Below are positions 7,306-17,167 of a stretch of 64,000 nt of DNA, piece after piece. Under the pieces are notes generated by a model, which saw only the letters and a program-made list of their open reading frames with translations, did no database searches and was not told where the DNA came from. Within the stretch, counting starts at the first letter, position 1; each line of letters begins with the position of its first letter. The translations under genes were made by a program, and so were the position numbers. This DNA is from Carboxylicivirga sp. (lineage in GTDB: Bacteria; Bacteroidota; Bacteroidia; Bacteroidales; Marinilabiliaceae): assembly GCA_025210475.1 (NCBI GenBank), contig JAOARW010000089.1, positions 1-64,000 on the forward strand. The letters run 5' to 3'.

Positions 7306-10012
7306 TTTCGTTAATTTTTGATTGTAGTTTGCTTGAGATATTGGTAAAGCTGAAACCCAAACCCATATACCACGGGCTAAATCCTTTAACGCTCAAATTA
7401 TAGCCCCCTGTTATAAAAACTTGATTTCTAAAAAATCCAATGATTGGCCCAAAACCAATTTCCAAATCTTTGGTATTACTAAAGTCTACTAATGTCACGT
7501 TTAAACCAGCAGATAATTCTAACCACCTTAAAAAACGTCCCTCACAGGTTTGTCCACGGTGATCATTGTAATAGGTCCAAAGAAGAGACGCTCCCGCCAT
7601 TGGTTTAAAATTAGAAACTGCTCTTGGATAATCAGCCGGTAGCTGATTGGTTTGTAGTTGGTTGATAAATAATATACTTTCAGTAGGCTTAAGATGCCAT
7701 CCTACTTTATCAACTTTAAATATCGCAGTTGTCAACTCCTGACCTATCAGCACATTATCATCATTATTTAAAGTATTGAGATGATCCCAAACCAAACTAA
7801 TTTTAAGTACATCCTTATCATTAATTTCAACATCTTTTAGATCAATAGTTGCATAAACCAGCTTATCAAATATTCTTTTACCTGCCCAACGTGCTAAATT
7901 ATCTCTTATGTAGTAATAACTCTCCGAATCAAAAAGTAAAGAGAATTCTGGATCATCTAAATACTTCCATTGGTGACTTTCAACCTTCTTTTGATAATCC
8001 TGTTTTTCGATTAGATTTGCAAAAAAAACTTTTTCTTCAGTAGATTCTTTCATATATGTATACATCCTTTTATATTGATCATACAACTCCCTATTATATC
8101 TTTTTAGATAATCAACATTGGTTTTAATAGAATCTATTAAATTCTTATTCAAAAAAGCATTATTATACCCCCTTTCATCTAACCAATCGGAGAATTTAGG
8201 ATTATGAACATTAAATTCCTTAACATATAAATACACTTGATGAAAATCATTAATTAAATTGTAAATCTCTGGATTGTTTGAATCTACTTTCTCTTCCACT
8301 TTATCCCAATCACCAAATTGTGAGTTAATTTTATTTAATTTATTACTAACCTTAGATTCAATCATATTAAAGTCAATCCGAGTTATATTAGCTATAGAAA
8401 AAAATGCATCTTGAGTATCTTTATCTGTTTTTTTAAAATATTCAGAATAACGTTTGAATCGATCCAAAGCCTTTAACAGTTCCAGATATGCCTTTTTCTT
8501 GGTCTCTTTATTTGAAGTGAATATTTCTTCTACTTCATTATCTTGCAAGGGTTCCAAACTTCTTTTATAATTAGTTAATGCATTAGGACGCAAGCTTTTT
8601 TCATCAAGCTTTATAGTATTAAGTGTATCAATCAAGCTTTGAATCGTAACAGGGTGTTCATAACGTATAGATTGATATAAATAAGGTGAGGAAATGTATC
8701 TAAAAAAAGAGGAAGACACACTCTCTAAACGATAATAATTTAAATGCTGAACACTATCAAGAGTATTCGATTTCTTTAATTGGTTTAACAATACATTAAG
8801 ATTTCCTTTTGCTTCCCTCAAATAAATCAATAAATCATTTAAAAGATCATCATCCGGCCTTTTCTTGTTACTCGCATTCTTCATTCCTATCTCTTCAAGA
8901 TATTGAGAAACATTACCACTATATACACTGGCAACTTTTGAGGCTGCGATCACTAGACGAAGATAATTGTCAGCTAATTCTTTAATCGGTATGGAACTTA
9001 CACCAAATGATTCTCGTTCTTGTCCAATTACAAAATAAGGTCGCACTGGTATTTCTTTCGAACCATAAATAGCCTTCAAGCTAATAGATCCTCTGAAATT
9101 TATATTGTTAGCTAACCCCTTTTTGTCAAAATGTATTTCAAGTATACTATTGTCTCCAATTACATAATGTTCTTGTTGCGGCAAGAATCCTGAATAATCG
9201 GCTTTTTGTTTCATATGCCAGATAAGTACGGCACTATCTCTTTTGCTTTTCTTTTCATAAATGGTCATGTATTGTCGTGGATCAATATCATCATCTTTTA
9301 ATTCATTATTTATCATTTCCGGCTCATCAGCCTTAGTATCAAGTTCATCTTTAATAATAAGTTTGAACTGAACCTTCCTTCCTGACTTACAATTAATTTG
9401 GATACCCTTTGAAGCATAAATAAAAGCATACAATTGTTTACGCGGATCAACTTCATCATTAGGTATGATTGGATACACTATTTTCGTTTCTTTTTTGTCT
9501 TCATCAAGACCTAACATTTGTTGTAATAGCCACTCTAGATTTACAATAATTGAAACACTATCTTTTTTTACAAGATTTGCTTCTTTCTTTTTAAGTAAAT
9601 TAAAAAAGTCCATTTGGTGACTAACTATGCCTTCCTTAATTCTTAAGATGGAATTAATCTTAACAGGATCCAATTTTGGTCTATTTTCCTTTTGACCAAT
9701 GGAGCCTTCATCTTCATTGCCTTTCTCTTCCGCATATATAGATACATTGTAAAAGCATAAATAAATGTCTTTCAGCTCGTCAATATTTATTTCAAGCCTT
9801 GTATTACCCTGACGTAAGGTAAGATCAAGCACTCTGGTTTCATGCACATTATGCCATCTATCAATTTTAGAACTACCTGCTTCATATGTTTCTATTAGTG
9901 TGCTATCTTTATTTGCTTTTACTATTTGAAGGTTTGACATTTCCTGCGCCAATATCTCATAATAAAAACCAAACAGAATAAAAAACCCAATCACTATTAA
10001 TAATTGCCTCAT
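7292..10012 (-). CDS. large exported protein of unknown function
   Basis: This 906-aa protein begins with a signal peptide (LLIVIGFFILFGFYYEILAQ, cleavage expected after AQ). The middle is hydrophilic, rich in Lys, Glu, Asn and Tyr, and partly helical. The last ~120 residues alternate aromatic and polar residues (LELSAGLNVTLVDF, GFGPIIGFF, ITGGYNLS, WYMGLGFSFTN), like a few strands of an outer-membrane beta-barrel. I recognise no family. It leads a two-gene unit with the lipoprotein and lies downstream of a LytTR gene, with LytTR-like direct repeats in the 578-bp gap. It may belong to a cell-surface complex; this is inference. Confidence 0.65.
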   Translation of the reverse strand: MRQLLIVIGFFILFGFYYEILAQEMSNLQIVKANKDSTLIETYEAGSSKIDRWHNVHETRVLDLTLRQGNTRLEINIDELKDIYLCFYNVSIYAEEKGNEDEGSIGQKENRPKLDPVKINSILRIKEGIVSHQMDFFNLLKKKEANLVKKDSVSIIVNLEWLLQQMLGLDEDKKETKIVYPIIPNDEVDPRKQLYAFIYASKGIQINCKSGRKVQFKLIIKDELDTKADEPEMINNELKDDDIDPRQYMTIYEKKSKRDSAVLIWHMKQKADYSGFLPQQEHYVIGDNSILEIHFDKKGLANNINFRGSISLKAIYGSKEIPVRPYFVIGQERESFGVSSIPIKELADNYLRLVIAASKVASVYSGNVSQYLEEIGMKNASNKKRPDDDLLNDLLIYLREAKGNLNVLLNQLKKSNTLDSVQHLNYYRLESVSSSFFRYISSPYLYQSIRYEHPVTIQSLIDTLNTIKLDEKSLRPNALTNYKRSLEPLQDNEVEEIFTSNKETKKKAYLELLKALDRFKRYSEYFKKTDKDTQDAFFSIANITRIDFNMIESKVSNKLNKINSQFGDWDKVEEKVDSNNPEIYNLINDFHQVYLYVKEFNVHNPKFSDWLDERGYNNAFLNKNLIDSIKTNVDYLKRYNRELYDQYKRMYTYMKESTEEKVFFANLIEKQDYQKKVESHQWKYLDDPEFSLLFDSESYYYIRDNLARWAGKRIFDKLVYATIDLKDVEINDKDVLKISLVWDHLNTLNNDDNVLIGQELTTAIFKVDKVGWHLKPTESILFINQLQTNQLPADYPRAVSNFKPMAGASLLWTYYNDHRGQTCEGRFLRWLELSAGLNVTLVDFSNTKDLEIGFGPIIGFFRNQVFITGGYNLSVKGFSPWYMGLGFSFTNISSKLQSKINENETK

Positions 10013-10590
10013 TGAATTATGATTTTATTTTTTTAATGTCTATAATAGATGTTAAATATCGAACCTTAGCTATATGCTATTCTATATATTTTAAACTATT
10101 ATTAACTTCTTACCTCCAAAGCCTCCAACAATTGCATTCAATCATTAAAAGCAAACATTGCTATAGTGTAGCCTCAACCATCCATCATCGCATATTGATG
10201 TCGGCGTCATTTTTTCTTAATAATCTTTAGTAACCTTCAATTGATCTGCATCTGCCAGGTGACGTTTACGATGTACTTGAAACATATTGCATAATAACTA
10301 CTGGGCCTGATTAATGATATCCCAATTTATCCTGCAATATAAAAAGATGCCAAAGTCTGGTTTATTTTTGTGGTTAAGTGGTCGATTTTTCAGGATAAGT
10401 GGTAATTGGAATAATTAATGCCTAGTAATCAGTATTACACGATGTAACTACCTGTTCATATTTCAAAACCTGATATAGCTGTGGTATTCAGAACTTAAAA
10501 TACATACAAACAGTAAGTTTCAATTGAATTCAGAATGGAGAGAAGTGGGAAATATGTGATACTTTTTGACAAGCTTTTATACAACCGACC
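10013..10590. other. long intergenic region upstream of the 906-aa gene
   Basis: This 578-bp gap separates the LytTR gene from the 906-aa gene, both on the minus strand. It contains the pair of 11-bp direct repeats listed separately. No TAnnTTTG box on the minus strand was found near the 10012 start, and short frames here lack coding character. Its length suggests a regulated promoter region. Confidence 0.5.
10372..10403. promoter_or_regulatory. 21-bp-spaced direct repeats, possible LytTR operator
   Basis: Two 11-bp repeats, ggttaagtggt (10372-10382) and ggataagtggt (10393-10403), differ at one base and start 21 bp apart, two turns of the helix. LytTR regulators such as AgrA bind paired direct repeats with this spacing, and the TTAAG core resembles AgrA boxes. 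A LytTR gene ends about 190 bp away. Regulation of the 906-aa operon is inference. Confidence 0.45.
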
Positions 10591-10929
10591 TTATTTAACC
10601 AAAGTAAACTGACTTTTCATTTGCGATACGAGTTGTGTAACATTGCGACGGGTAACAATAAAGTTCCTGCCATTTGACATACTAACCGATTGACTCAGCT
10701 TATAATAGGCTGTTATGTATTTTACATTAATAATTACATTTCGATTAATTCGAAGAAAGTAATGAGGCAGGTGCTGAAATAGCTCTTTAAGCGTGGTGCA
10801 ACATACAACTTTCGTGTCATGGCTCATTTCAATGGTTGTGGCACCATCGACATAATACAGGTGTATAACCTGTTCCAAATCAACTTTACGAAGTTGATGA
10901 CCTATATCAATAAAAATACTGTTATTCAC
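10591..10929 (-). CDS. stand-alone LytTR DNA-binding regulator
   Basis: This 112-aa protein is a single LytTR domain without a receiver. Family cues are a beta-rich start (VIHLYYVDGATTIEMSHD), TTLKELFQHLP, then FLRINRNVIINVKYITAYYK and FIVTRRNV. The last two are the conserved LytTR strand and DNA-contact regions. Translation starts at GTG (10929). It has a paralogue at 18762-19091 sharing the same pattern. Both precede same-strand operons with ~21-22-bp-spaced direct repeats in between, which suggests local transcriptional control. Input signal and target are unknown. Confidence 0.85.
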   Translation of the reverse strand: MNNSIFIDIGHQLRKVDLEQVIHLYYVDGATTIEMSHDTKVVCCTTLKELFQHLPHYFLRINRNVIINVKYITAYYKLSQSVSMSNGRNFIVTRRNVTQLVSQMKSQFTLVK

Positions 10930-11180
10930 GGTTTGGTTGTTTCACTATTAGATGAATGCAAATTAGGTATATAATTACCTAATGGCAAGTATTGATGTAT
11001 TGTTATATTGTTAAGACTTGATTTGTTGGTTTGCGGAATTCAAATTCTTAACATCTTTTCTAGACCAATTATATCAACATAAAACCTTATACAAAATCTC
11101 TATAACCGGACGAAGCATTAAAGAATTGATAATCGCTATGTTGCACCAATTTTCCCGAGTACTATTAGAAGTTTGAAAAT

Positions 11181-11226
11181 AGGATTCGCACCTTTATTAG
11201 CAGTATATATACAAAGATGCGATCCT
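11181..11226. repeat. GGATC-type hairpin repeat, copy 1
   Basis: Imperfect inverted repeat: aggattcgcacctttat on the left, acaaagatgcgatcct on the right. Two closer relatives occur at 16666-16708 and 18015-18057. Right arms of all three share the pattern aaagatgcgatcc or a one- to two-base variant. This copy has one inserted base in the left arm. Confidence 0.6.
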
Positions 11227-11234
11227 AAGAAAAA

Positions 11235-11275
11235 AATCGCACCTCCATAAGTCCCTAAACTATGAAAGTGCGATT
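11235..11275. repeat. inverted repeat
   Basis: Perfect 8-bp arms aatcgcac and gtgcgatt flank 25 nt. It lies directly beside the preceding hairpin, so the two may form one compound structure or a transcription end downstream of the GH2 gene. No convincing T-run follows. Confidence 0.4.
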
Positions 11276-11458
11276 GATACCAATATCACCTCGAAGTCAG
11301 CGTTATTCTATTGTTCTTTTAAACTAATGCTGCCTTAAAAATGTCGCCGTAAAAGGTCTGACTCAATTTTTTGCCTTGCCTTAGCTCAAAAAATTCACAA
11401 CAATTTAACGCTAAATCCAAGCCGAAATTGGTAATACTAACAATCTAAACCCAATATT

Positions 11459-14400
11459 TTATTTCTTAACCAGGTATTTAATAAGGTTCACCATTAACTT
11501 AGCGGCAATGGGATCTTTGGTGCCCTGGTTAAGTTCCATTTCTGATGCAATAAGTGTGCCCTCTCCTTCTGTAACCTGTAGCAACGGAATACCACTCATC
11601 TCGCGATAAGTTTCAATACGGTTGCCGCCCAGTCCGGTATGCGGACGCAGGTAGGTACATAAATCAAGGGTGCTGTCTTTTTTCTTCAGGCGATAGGAAC
11701 GCTTACAGGCTCTTGGTAGTTCACCTTCTTCGGGCTGCCACCACGCGAGGTCCATTGGCTCCAGTTCATCAAAAGCCGGATGCTCGGGAATGTGCATATT
11801 CACTACCCGCCCGGTACGTTCATAAATGGATTCGATGCGATCGTACATCAGCCATTGCATATGTTTGCCCGGATGAACCAACAGCACATTGGTACCGTTG
11901 CGCATGACTTTTCTAACATCTTCCCAGTTATAAGGCACTTCGTTATCGGCGTCCAGGTTGGCAACAATCAATGCATCAAATTGTCGCAAGCGTATTTCGG
12001 TCAAATCAGTCAGCTTATAATATTTGATGCCCACATAATCCAGCAACTCGCAAGTTTTGCCGGTAATATCAAACACACCAATATTTTTATCCTTTAGCGA
12101 CTCAACATCGAGCCAGTTTTTATCGGCCACTGTTATGTTATAATCATTTTCCGATATTACTTTACCTTGGCTTTCGAGCGATAAAACTAATCGACACTTA
12201 CTTCGTCCGCTTGCTATGCTTACCGGCATTTGTAAACTGGCATTTATCCACTCGCGCTGATGATGCGCCACTTCGGGTGCTTTCATCTGACCTGATGCCA
12301 GGACTTGCTGCCCTTCTACCACTTTCCATTTTAATTGTGCCGATGGCAGTGCATCACCTTCATAACTGTTGTTAACGATGCATAGGCGAAGAGGCACTTC
12401 GCTTCCGGCATAAAAGCTTCTGCCAAATAACTCGGCACTCACCAACACGGGCTGATAGCCTTTTTTAACAGCAGCATTTACCGGATAAGGTTCAATGCGA
12501 TCGGCATCATACACATTGCGAAACCAGGTAACGTTGGCAAATAGCTGCAGTCCGGCTGTTTCGGGACTGGTACGACAAATGGTTTCAATCAGCTCCTTGG
12601 TCATAAAATCGCGACGCATAAACGTATAGGCCGGATCATGATCTTCGGAAGCCCAATCGCCCACCCACGATTGCGGCACATAATTATTAAACATGTACTT
12701 GCGGTTGAAATGCCCATCGTCGTTATTGGTATAACCGGTGGATGCTTCCTGGCTAAAGAAAGCTCGTTCGGGATTCGCACCCGGTGACCAGTAGATGCGC
12801 TTAGCCCATTCCCCATTATACATCTGAAAGAAATCGCGGTTGTACCAGTTGGTATATATGTGGCGGTCGTCTATGTCGCCATCGTCAATATCATGAGCAG
12901 CCAGATTTTTTTGATAATCCCCTTCAACCCGGCTGTAACCAGAATCGGCCGAGATTAAAGTATTGGGCGATAAACGACGTACCTCTTTAATCAGATCGGA
13001 CAGTATCTGCCACTTGGCCAGTCGCACCTCCGGCGGATCATTGTGGTAGAACATCGTGAAATACATCTCGTTATTAATGGTCCAGATCAACAACGAAGGA
13101 TGGTTACGGTACTTCTTCACCAGGGCCAGTGTTTCATCGCGCCAGATTTGAATCAGCTCGGGCGACTGCATCTTACCAATCATAAACCAGGGAAAAGGCC
13201 CTTCGTAGCTAACACCAACGCCCTGTGCATCGGAGGCCTGCATCCAGGCACTTGTAAACGGACATCCATGCGAGCGCGTTACCAGTTGGTTGTTGCTGTG
13301 CATAAAACCATAAAACTTATTGGCCAGTGCCAGATCGTTGGGAGCAATACCACACGGCGGATGATTCGCCCCTCCCAACCAGTAAGGTTTTCCATTCAGG
13401 TAAAACTGTCCACTTTTTACTTCGATGGTGCGGAAACCAATGTCCATGCTGTGACGATCTACCACTTTGCCGTTTTGCAACAATGTGGTTTCGCAACGGT
13501 ACATATTGGGTTGATGAGGCGCCCACAACTGAGGCTTTAAATTACTTTTATCAATGCTTAACAAAGTCTCTGTTTTTGCCGTTGCATCAATGGACTTTTC
13601 GGTTTCAAACAATAATTGACCATTGGCCTTATTGGTCACTTTTATCTTTGCCTGTATGGTTTGTGTGGCTTCGTGGCTGTTATTAACCGTCACTTCAAAA
13701 GTTCCCCCTTCACTGCTGGTATTGGCAAACACATCGCTGATGGAAACGGGGTTGATAATTTCCAATGAAACGGGTTGCCAGATGCCACCCTCGGTATTTT
13801 TAAACATGCCATGAGGCAGGGAATTCAGCATATCGTTATTAATGTGTACCGATACGGCCGTTGTTACATAGTCGGCTGCATCATCAGCCTTTTCGTACTG
13901 ACGCACTTTAACATTCACGGCCACCACATTCTTGCCGGGCTTTACCAAATGCGAAATATCCACATCAAAGGCACCAAACATACCAATGTGACTGCCGGCG
14001 TGCTGCCCGTTAACATATACATCGGCCACCTTCGACACGGCATCGAAATGCAGGATGTAACGTTTATTGCCCAATACTTTGGGTAATTGCAGATGATGAC
14101 GGTACCAGGCCGCTGTGGTATTTTCAGCATCAAAAGTATAAGCACCTGTGCGGGCATATTCTTTTTCGCGGTAATTATCGGAAATACCACTTCCCCGATG
14201 CGGCAGACCCGAATCCTGCAGATGCAGCCAGTTACCGGCGGTATTCCAGAACTGAGGTACTTCCATCACGTGCCACGACTGATCATCCAGAGTTTCGTCA
14301 AAAGGTTTATAACCCCGTACCTCCTGCTCGGGCATAAACAGCCAACTGCCAGCCAGCGACACACTGGTACGGCCTTTTTTTAGTTGCTTCACCTTTTGTG

Positions 14401-15088
14401 CCCGGTAGGCTGATCGTTGCTTTTTACGCCTGGTTTCCTTCTGCTCAGCAGTCAGCACATTGATTTGCTGAGCCTGCTTGCCTTTATATTGAGCCAGCTC
14501 CTTAGTGCTAAGGTATTTTATAGAGATATGGCGGTATTTGGTTTTGAGCCATCCACCACCAACAACAAGGCTTCCATCAGCCAGAGGTGCTTTATCTTCG
14601 ACCACTAAGCGAGGCTGATCTTCCTGATTCAGGTAAACCTGTATCAGCCCATCGGCATACACCACCTTTATGGAATACCACTCTTTCGTTTTCGGGGTAA
14701 AATCCAATGGCTGAAGTGCCAGCATCTTGTTTTTAGCATCGTCCTGATAACGGCATAAATACAAATCATTATTATTGCCACCCCGTAAGCCAAGGGCATA
14801 ACGGTTATCGCGGTTCTGAAAACCAAAACCCGACCAGATTTGCACTTCACCTTCAGCGGCCTGTGCCTCAAAAGTCACTTCAAAAGCCCCCGACTCTTGT
14901 TCTTTCAGCGAGAGGTAAGCATCCTTTATAGCTAAATACTCTTCGCCCCAACTTACTTCGCCCCGGTCGTTCTGTTGCCAATAATCTTTATTGTTCAGTG
15001 ATGTTTGTGCCTGAATGGGCAGTAATGCCACCAGCCAAATCAGTAAACCGCATTGTAACTTATTCATCGCTTTATTTTGTTTCTCCAT
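11459..15088 (-). CDS. glycoside hydrolase family 2 protein, beta-galactosidase-like
   Basis: This 1209-aa exported glycosidase has a signal peptide ending near LLPIQAQ. A LamG/DUF1080-like beta-sandwich follows (about 40-200), then a GH2 sugar-binding domain (about 240-450, with WYRHHLQLPK and DVYVNGQHAGSH), an Ig-like domain, and the catalytic barrel. Both GH2 acids are visible: acid/base Glu674 in WTINNEMYF and nucleophile Glu781 in FFSQEAS. A C-terminal part (about 1000-1190) looks like a class I glutamine-amidotransferase-like or ThuA-like fold (IGVFDITGK, FDALIVANLDAD, GTNVLLVHPG). The gene stands alone with no SusC/SusD pair nearby. Start could also be Met8. The substrate is unknown; a beta-linked plant or algal glycan is plausible. 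Confidence 0.88.
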   Translation of the reverse strand: MEKQNKAMNKLQCGLLIWLVALLPIQAQTSLNNKDYWQQNDRGEVSWGEEYLAIKDAYLSLKEQESGAFEVTFEAQAAEGEVQIWSGFGFQNRDNRYALGLRGGNNNDLYLCRYQDDAKNKMLALQPLDFTPKTKEWYSIKVVYADGLIQVYLNQEDQPRLVVEDKAPLADGSLVVGGGWLKTKYRHISIKYLSTKELAQYKGKQAQQINVLTAEQKETRRKKQRSAYRAQKVKQLKKGRTSVSLAGSWLFMPEQEVRGYKPFDETLDDQSWHVMEVPQFWNTAGNWLHLQDSGLPHRGSGISDNYREKEYARTGAYTFDAENTTAAWYRHHLQLPKVLGNKRYILHFDAVSKVADVYVNGQHAGSHIGMFGAFDVDISHLVKPGKNVVAVNVKVRQYEKADDAADYVTTAVSVHINNDMLNSLPHGMFKNTEGGIWQPVSLEIINPVSISDVFANTSSEGGTFEVTVNNSHEATQTIQAKIKVTNKANGQLLFETEKSIDATAKTETLLSIDKSNLKPQLWAPHQPNMYRCETTLLQNGKVVDRHSMDIGFRTIEVKSGQFYLNGKPYWLGGANHPPCGIAPNDLALANKFYGFMHSNNQLVTRSHGCPFTSAWMQASDAQGVGVSYEGPFPWFMIGKMQSPELIQIWRDETLALVKKYRNHPSLLIWTINNEMYFTMFYHNDPPEVRLAKWQILSDLIKEVRRLSPNTLISADSGYSRVEGDYQKNLAAHDIDDGDIDDRHIYTNWYNRDFFQMYNGEWAKRIYWSPGANPERAFFSQEASTGYTNNDDGHFNRKYMFNNYVPQSWVGDWASEDHDPAYTFMRRDFMTKELIETICRTSPETAGLQLFANVTWFRNVYDADRIEPYPVNAAVKKGYQPVLVSAELFGRSFYAGSEVPLRLCIVNNSYEGDALPSAQLKWKVVEGQQVLASGQMKAPEVAHHQREWINASLQMPVSIASGRSKCRLVLSLESQGKVISENDYNITVADKNWLDVESLKDKNIGVFDITGKTCELLDYVGIKYYKLTDLTEIRLRQFDALIVANLDADNEVPYNWEDVRKVMRNGTNVLLVHPGKHMQWLMYDRIESIYERTGRVVNMHIPEHPAFDELEPMDLAWWQPEEGELPRACKRSYRLKKKDSTLDLCTYLRPHTGLGGNRIETYREMSGIPLLQVTEGEGTLIASEMELNQGTKDPIAAKLMVNLIKYLVKK

Positions 15089-15511
15089 TAATCTTTACTT
15101 CGTTTCTTCACCTTTCTGAGATGAATTATCCGGCATTATTTGCCAATTATACCGATTAGGAATCAAAACGATTGACATAAAATCAATCTGTGATTCTGTT
15201 TCGGCATCAACCCATGAAATAAACAAAATGCTTTATCAATCATTTTGTTATTCATTTGGTATTACAAAGCTAGTAAGCATGCGTATAATAAAACACGACT
15301 CATGTTCGGATGATGATTAGAAAAAGACTGTTAAAAAGTTATTTAACCACTGATTAACTGATAGATCGTTCAGCTTGCTTGGTATATGATGCAATGGAGA
15401 TATTGGACGTTTAGACCTTTATTCGGATTGCTCCTTAAGGAGATTAAGGTCAATTATTGATATTATAGTGGGTGTTGCGGATAGCAAGTTTATTGGCATC
15501 TTTTATTTAAA
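15089..15511. other. upstream region of the GH2 gene
   Basis: This is 423 bp without a gene. A minus-strand -7 match (caaagcta at 15265-15272, read as TAGCTTTG) lies about 180 bp before the GH2 start, but I see no TTG at the expected -33 distance. The rest is AT-rich with no feature I can name. The repeat cluster starts at 15512. Confidence 0.35.
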
Positions 15512-16631
15512 CACCTCTCCGCAGTTCTTTACTGGAGAAGAGGAAGAGTGAAAACAAGATGGACTGCTATTCTGATTCTTTTATCTAAACTTGAAGAAAT
15601 CTCTACTCCTTCTCCTACGAGGAGAAGGTTAGGATGAGGTGAGACCTTAGATAATTTTTCGATTCATACTTTTTAATTAAACGCAAAGAAAGATTTTATT
15701 CTGTAATAGACACCTCTCCTCTGTCCTCTCCTCAAGGAGAGGAAGGGTGAAAACAAGATGGACCGCTATTCTAATTCTTTAATCTGAACTTGAAGAAATC
15801 ACTACTCCTTCTCCTATGAGTGAAAGTTGGGATGAGGTGATACAAATTATATTTTTTAAACATACATTTTTAAATACAATTATAGTCGTGTATGATTACT
15901 CACTATTCGCATATCTATAAGCTTATTTACAGCTTCTAATTAAACTCCTCTCCTCGATCCTCACCTTGAGGAGAGGAAGGGTGAAAACAAGATGGACTGC
16001 TATTCTTATTCTTTAATCTGAACTTGAAGAAATCTCTACTCCTTCTCCTACGAGGAGAAGGTTGGGATGAGGTGGTACAAAGAATATTTTTAAAACCATA
16101 CATTTTTAAATATAATTATAGTCGTGTATAATTACTCACTATTCGCCTATCAATAAGCTTATTTACAGCTTCTAATTAAACACCTCTCCTCGATCCTCTC
16201 CTCAAGGAGAGGAAGAGCGAAAACAAGATGGACTGCCATTCTTATTCTTTTATCTAAACTTGAAGAAATCTCTACTCCTTCTCCTTTGAGGAGAAAGCTG
16301 GGATGAGGTGGTATCTTAGATATTTTTTTTCGACTCACTCTTTTCAATTAATGTCATAGAACGATTTTATTCTGTTTTACTCACCTCTCCTCGATCCTCT
16401 CCTCAAGGAGAGGAAGTATGAAAAAAAGTCGGACTGTATCCAGTATATTTTATCTGCTGTTGAGACAATCTTCACTCCTTCTCCTACGAGGAGAAGGTTG
16501 GGATGAGGTGGTACCTTAGATACTTTTTCGATTCATACTTTTTAATTAAACGCAAAGAAAGATTTTATTCTGTAATAGACACCTCTCCTCGATCCTCTCC
16601 TCAAGGAGAGGAATGGTGAAAACAAAATGGT
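15512..16631 (+). repeat. double-hairpin ~130-bp repeat, cluster 1 (five copies plus a half)
   Basis: Copies at 15512-15641, 15711-15839, 15945-16074, 16181-16310 and 16382-16510, plus a left half at 16580-16631. Each full unit starts CACCTCTCC, holds hairpin A (cctctcctcaaggagagg), a middle with gaaaacaagatggactg, then hairpin B (cttctcctacgaggagaag), and ends GGGATGAGGTG. The ends are imperfect inverted repeats of about 23 bp (16 of 23 match). All copies point the same way. Spacers fall into two homologous types: ~70 bp (15642-15710, 16311-16381, 16511-16579) and ~106 bp (15840-15944, 16075-16180), so the array grew by duplication of repeat plus spacer. Confidence 0.9.
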
Positions 16632-16665
16632 TTGATAGGTTTATTTCTTTAATCGTAGTTGGTAG

Positions 16666-16708
16666 GGATCGCATCTTTATTGACAGTTTGTAAATAGAGA
16701 TACGATCC
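16666..16708. repeat. GGATC-type hairpin repeat, copy 2
   Basis: Left arm ggatcgcatctttat and right arm agagatacgatcc pair around about 13 nt. The hairpin abuts the stop codon of the holin gene (minus strand, stop at 16709-16711). No T-run follows in the direction of transcription, so it is more likely a REP-like or transcript-stabilising hairpin than an intrinsic terminator. The stretch linking it to the half repeat at 16580-16631 is also shared with 17935-18057. Confidence 0.65.
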
Positions 16709-17167
16709 TTATAAGCGGTTCTTTCGTTTAAAAATGCCTCCTAAAATGTCCTTACCCTTTTTTGTTTTTAAAGAATTGGAGTTAACACCTTTTGTTTTTT
16801 CATAGGTGCGGGCAACGCCCAGGCCTAACATGCCAATTACTACAGTCATTAAATGCTCCATCTGTAAAGCCGGAGGGGCTGGAGCATTGGTTTTGCATAA
16901 AAAAATGCCATACACCAATAAATCTCTCAGAATAAAATTATATAATAAGGCCACCCCACATACCCAACCAATAAAAGGGCGCCAACCTGCCACAAACACC
17001 GACTTATGACCCGCTTCTATCTTATTTATTTCGATCTGACCCAGATTTTCGCCATGCGCTATTTTTCTGATTTCAAGATCAATCTTCATTTCTTCCTCTT
17101 TGGAAGTATGCAGCTCGTCGATGGTATTAACCACACCATCCACAATTTTTCCGATGGGTAAGCTCAT
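16709..17167 (-). CDS. 3-TM holin of the GTA type
   Basis: This 152-aa membrane protein resembles the 3TM holins of gene-transfer-agent type. A charged N-terminal helix (about residues 18-45, rich in Glu and Lys) is followed by HKSVFVAGWRPFIGWVCGVALLYN, a second hydrophobic stretch (LRDLLVYGIFL) and a third near VVIGMLGLGVARTYEK, then a basic tail. The WRPFIGWVCG and MLGLGVARTYEK patterns are typical of that family. It overlaps the GH108 lysin by 4 bp (ATGA). Holins open the inner membrane so that a lysin reaches the cell wall; that role is inferred from family and context. Confidence 0.82.
   Translation of the reverse strand: MSLPIGKIVDGVVNTIDELHTSKEEEMKIDLEIRKIAHGENLGQIEINKIEAGHKSVFVAGWRPFIGWVCGVALLYNFILRDLLVYGIFLCKTNAPAPPALQMEHLMTVVIGMLGLGVARTYEKTKGVNSNSLKTKKGKDILGGIFKRKNRL

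Larger units (their letters stand above)
10930..11458. other. intergenic region with two hairpins
   Basis: No gene is supported in these 529 bp. They contain the GGATC-type hairpin at 11181-11226 and an inverted repeat with 8-bp arms (aatcgcac at 11235-11242, gtgcgatt at 11268-11275) around 25 nt. Both lie between the 3' end of the GH2 gene and the 5' side of the LytTR gene. Confidence 0.5.

Noticed and set aside
13043..13686. long plus-strand frames opposite the GH2 gene
   Set aside because: They lie antisense to a GH2 gene whose frame is fully explained by domains and catalytic residues; they are compositional shadows.
16159..16347. 62-aa minus-strand frame inside a repeat copy (similarly 22745-22948)
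   Set aside because: Its translation (PPHPSFLLKGEGVE and similar) is simply the repeat read as protein and recurs wherever the repeat does; no independent coding signal.
15512..16631. CRISPR array
   Set aside because: The repeating unit is about 130 bp with two hairpins, the spacers are 60-110 bp and homologous to one another, and no cas genes are near.
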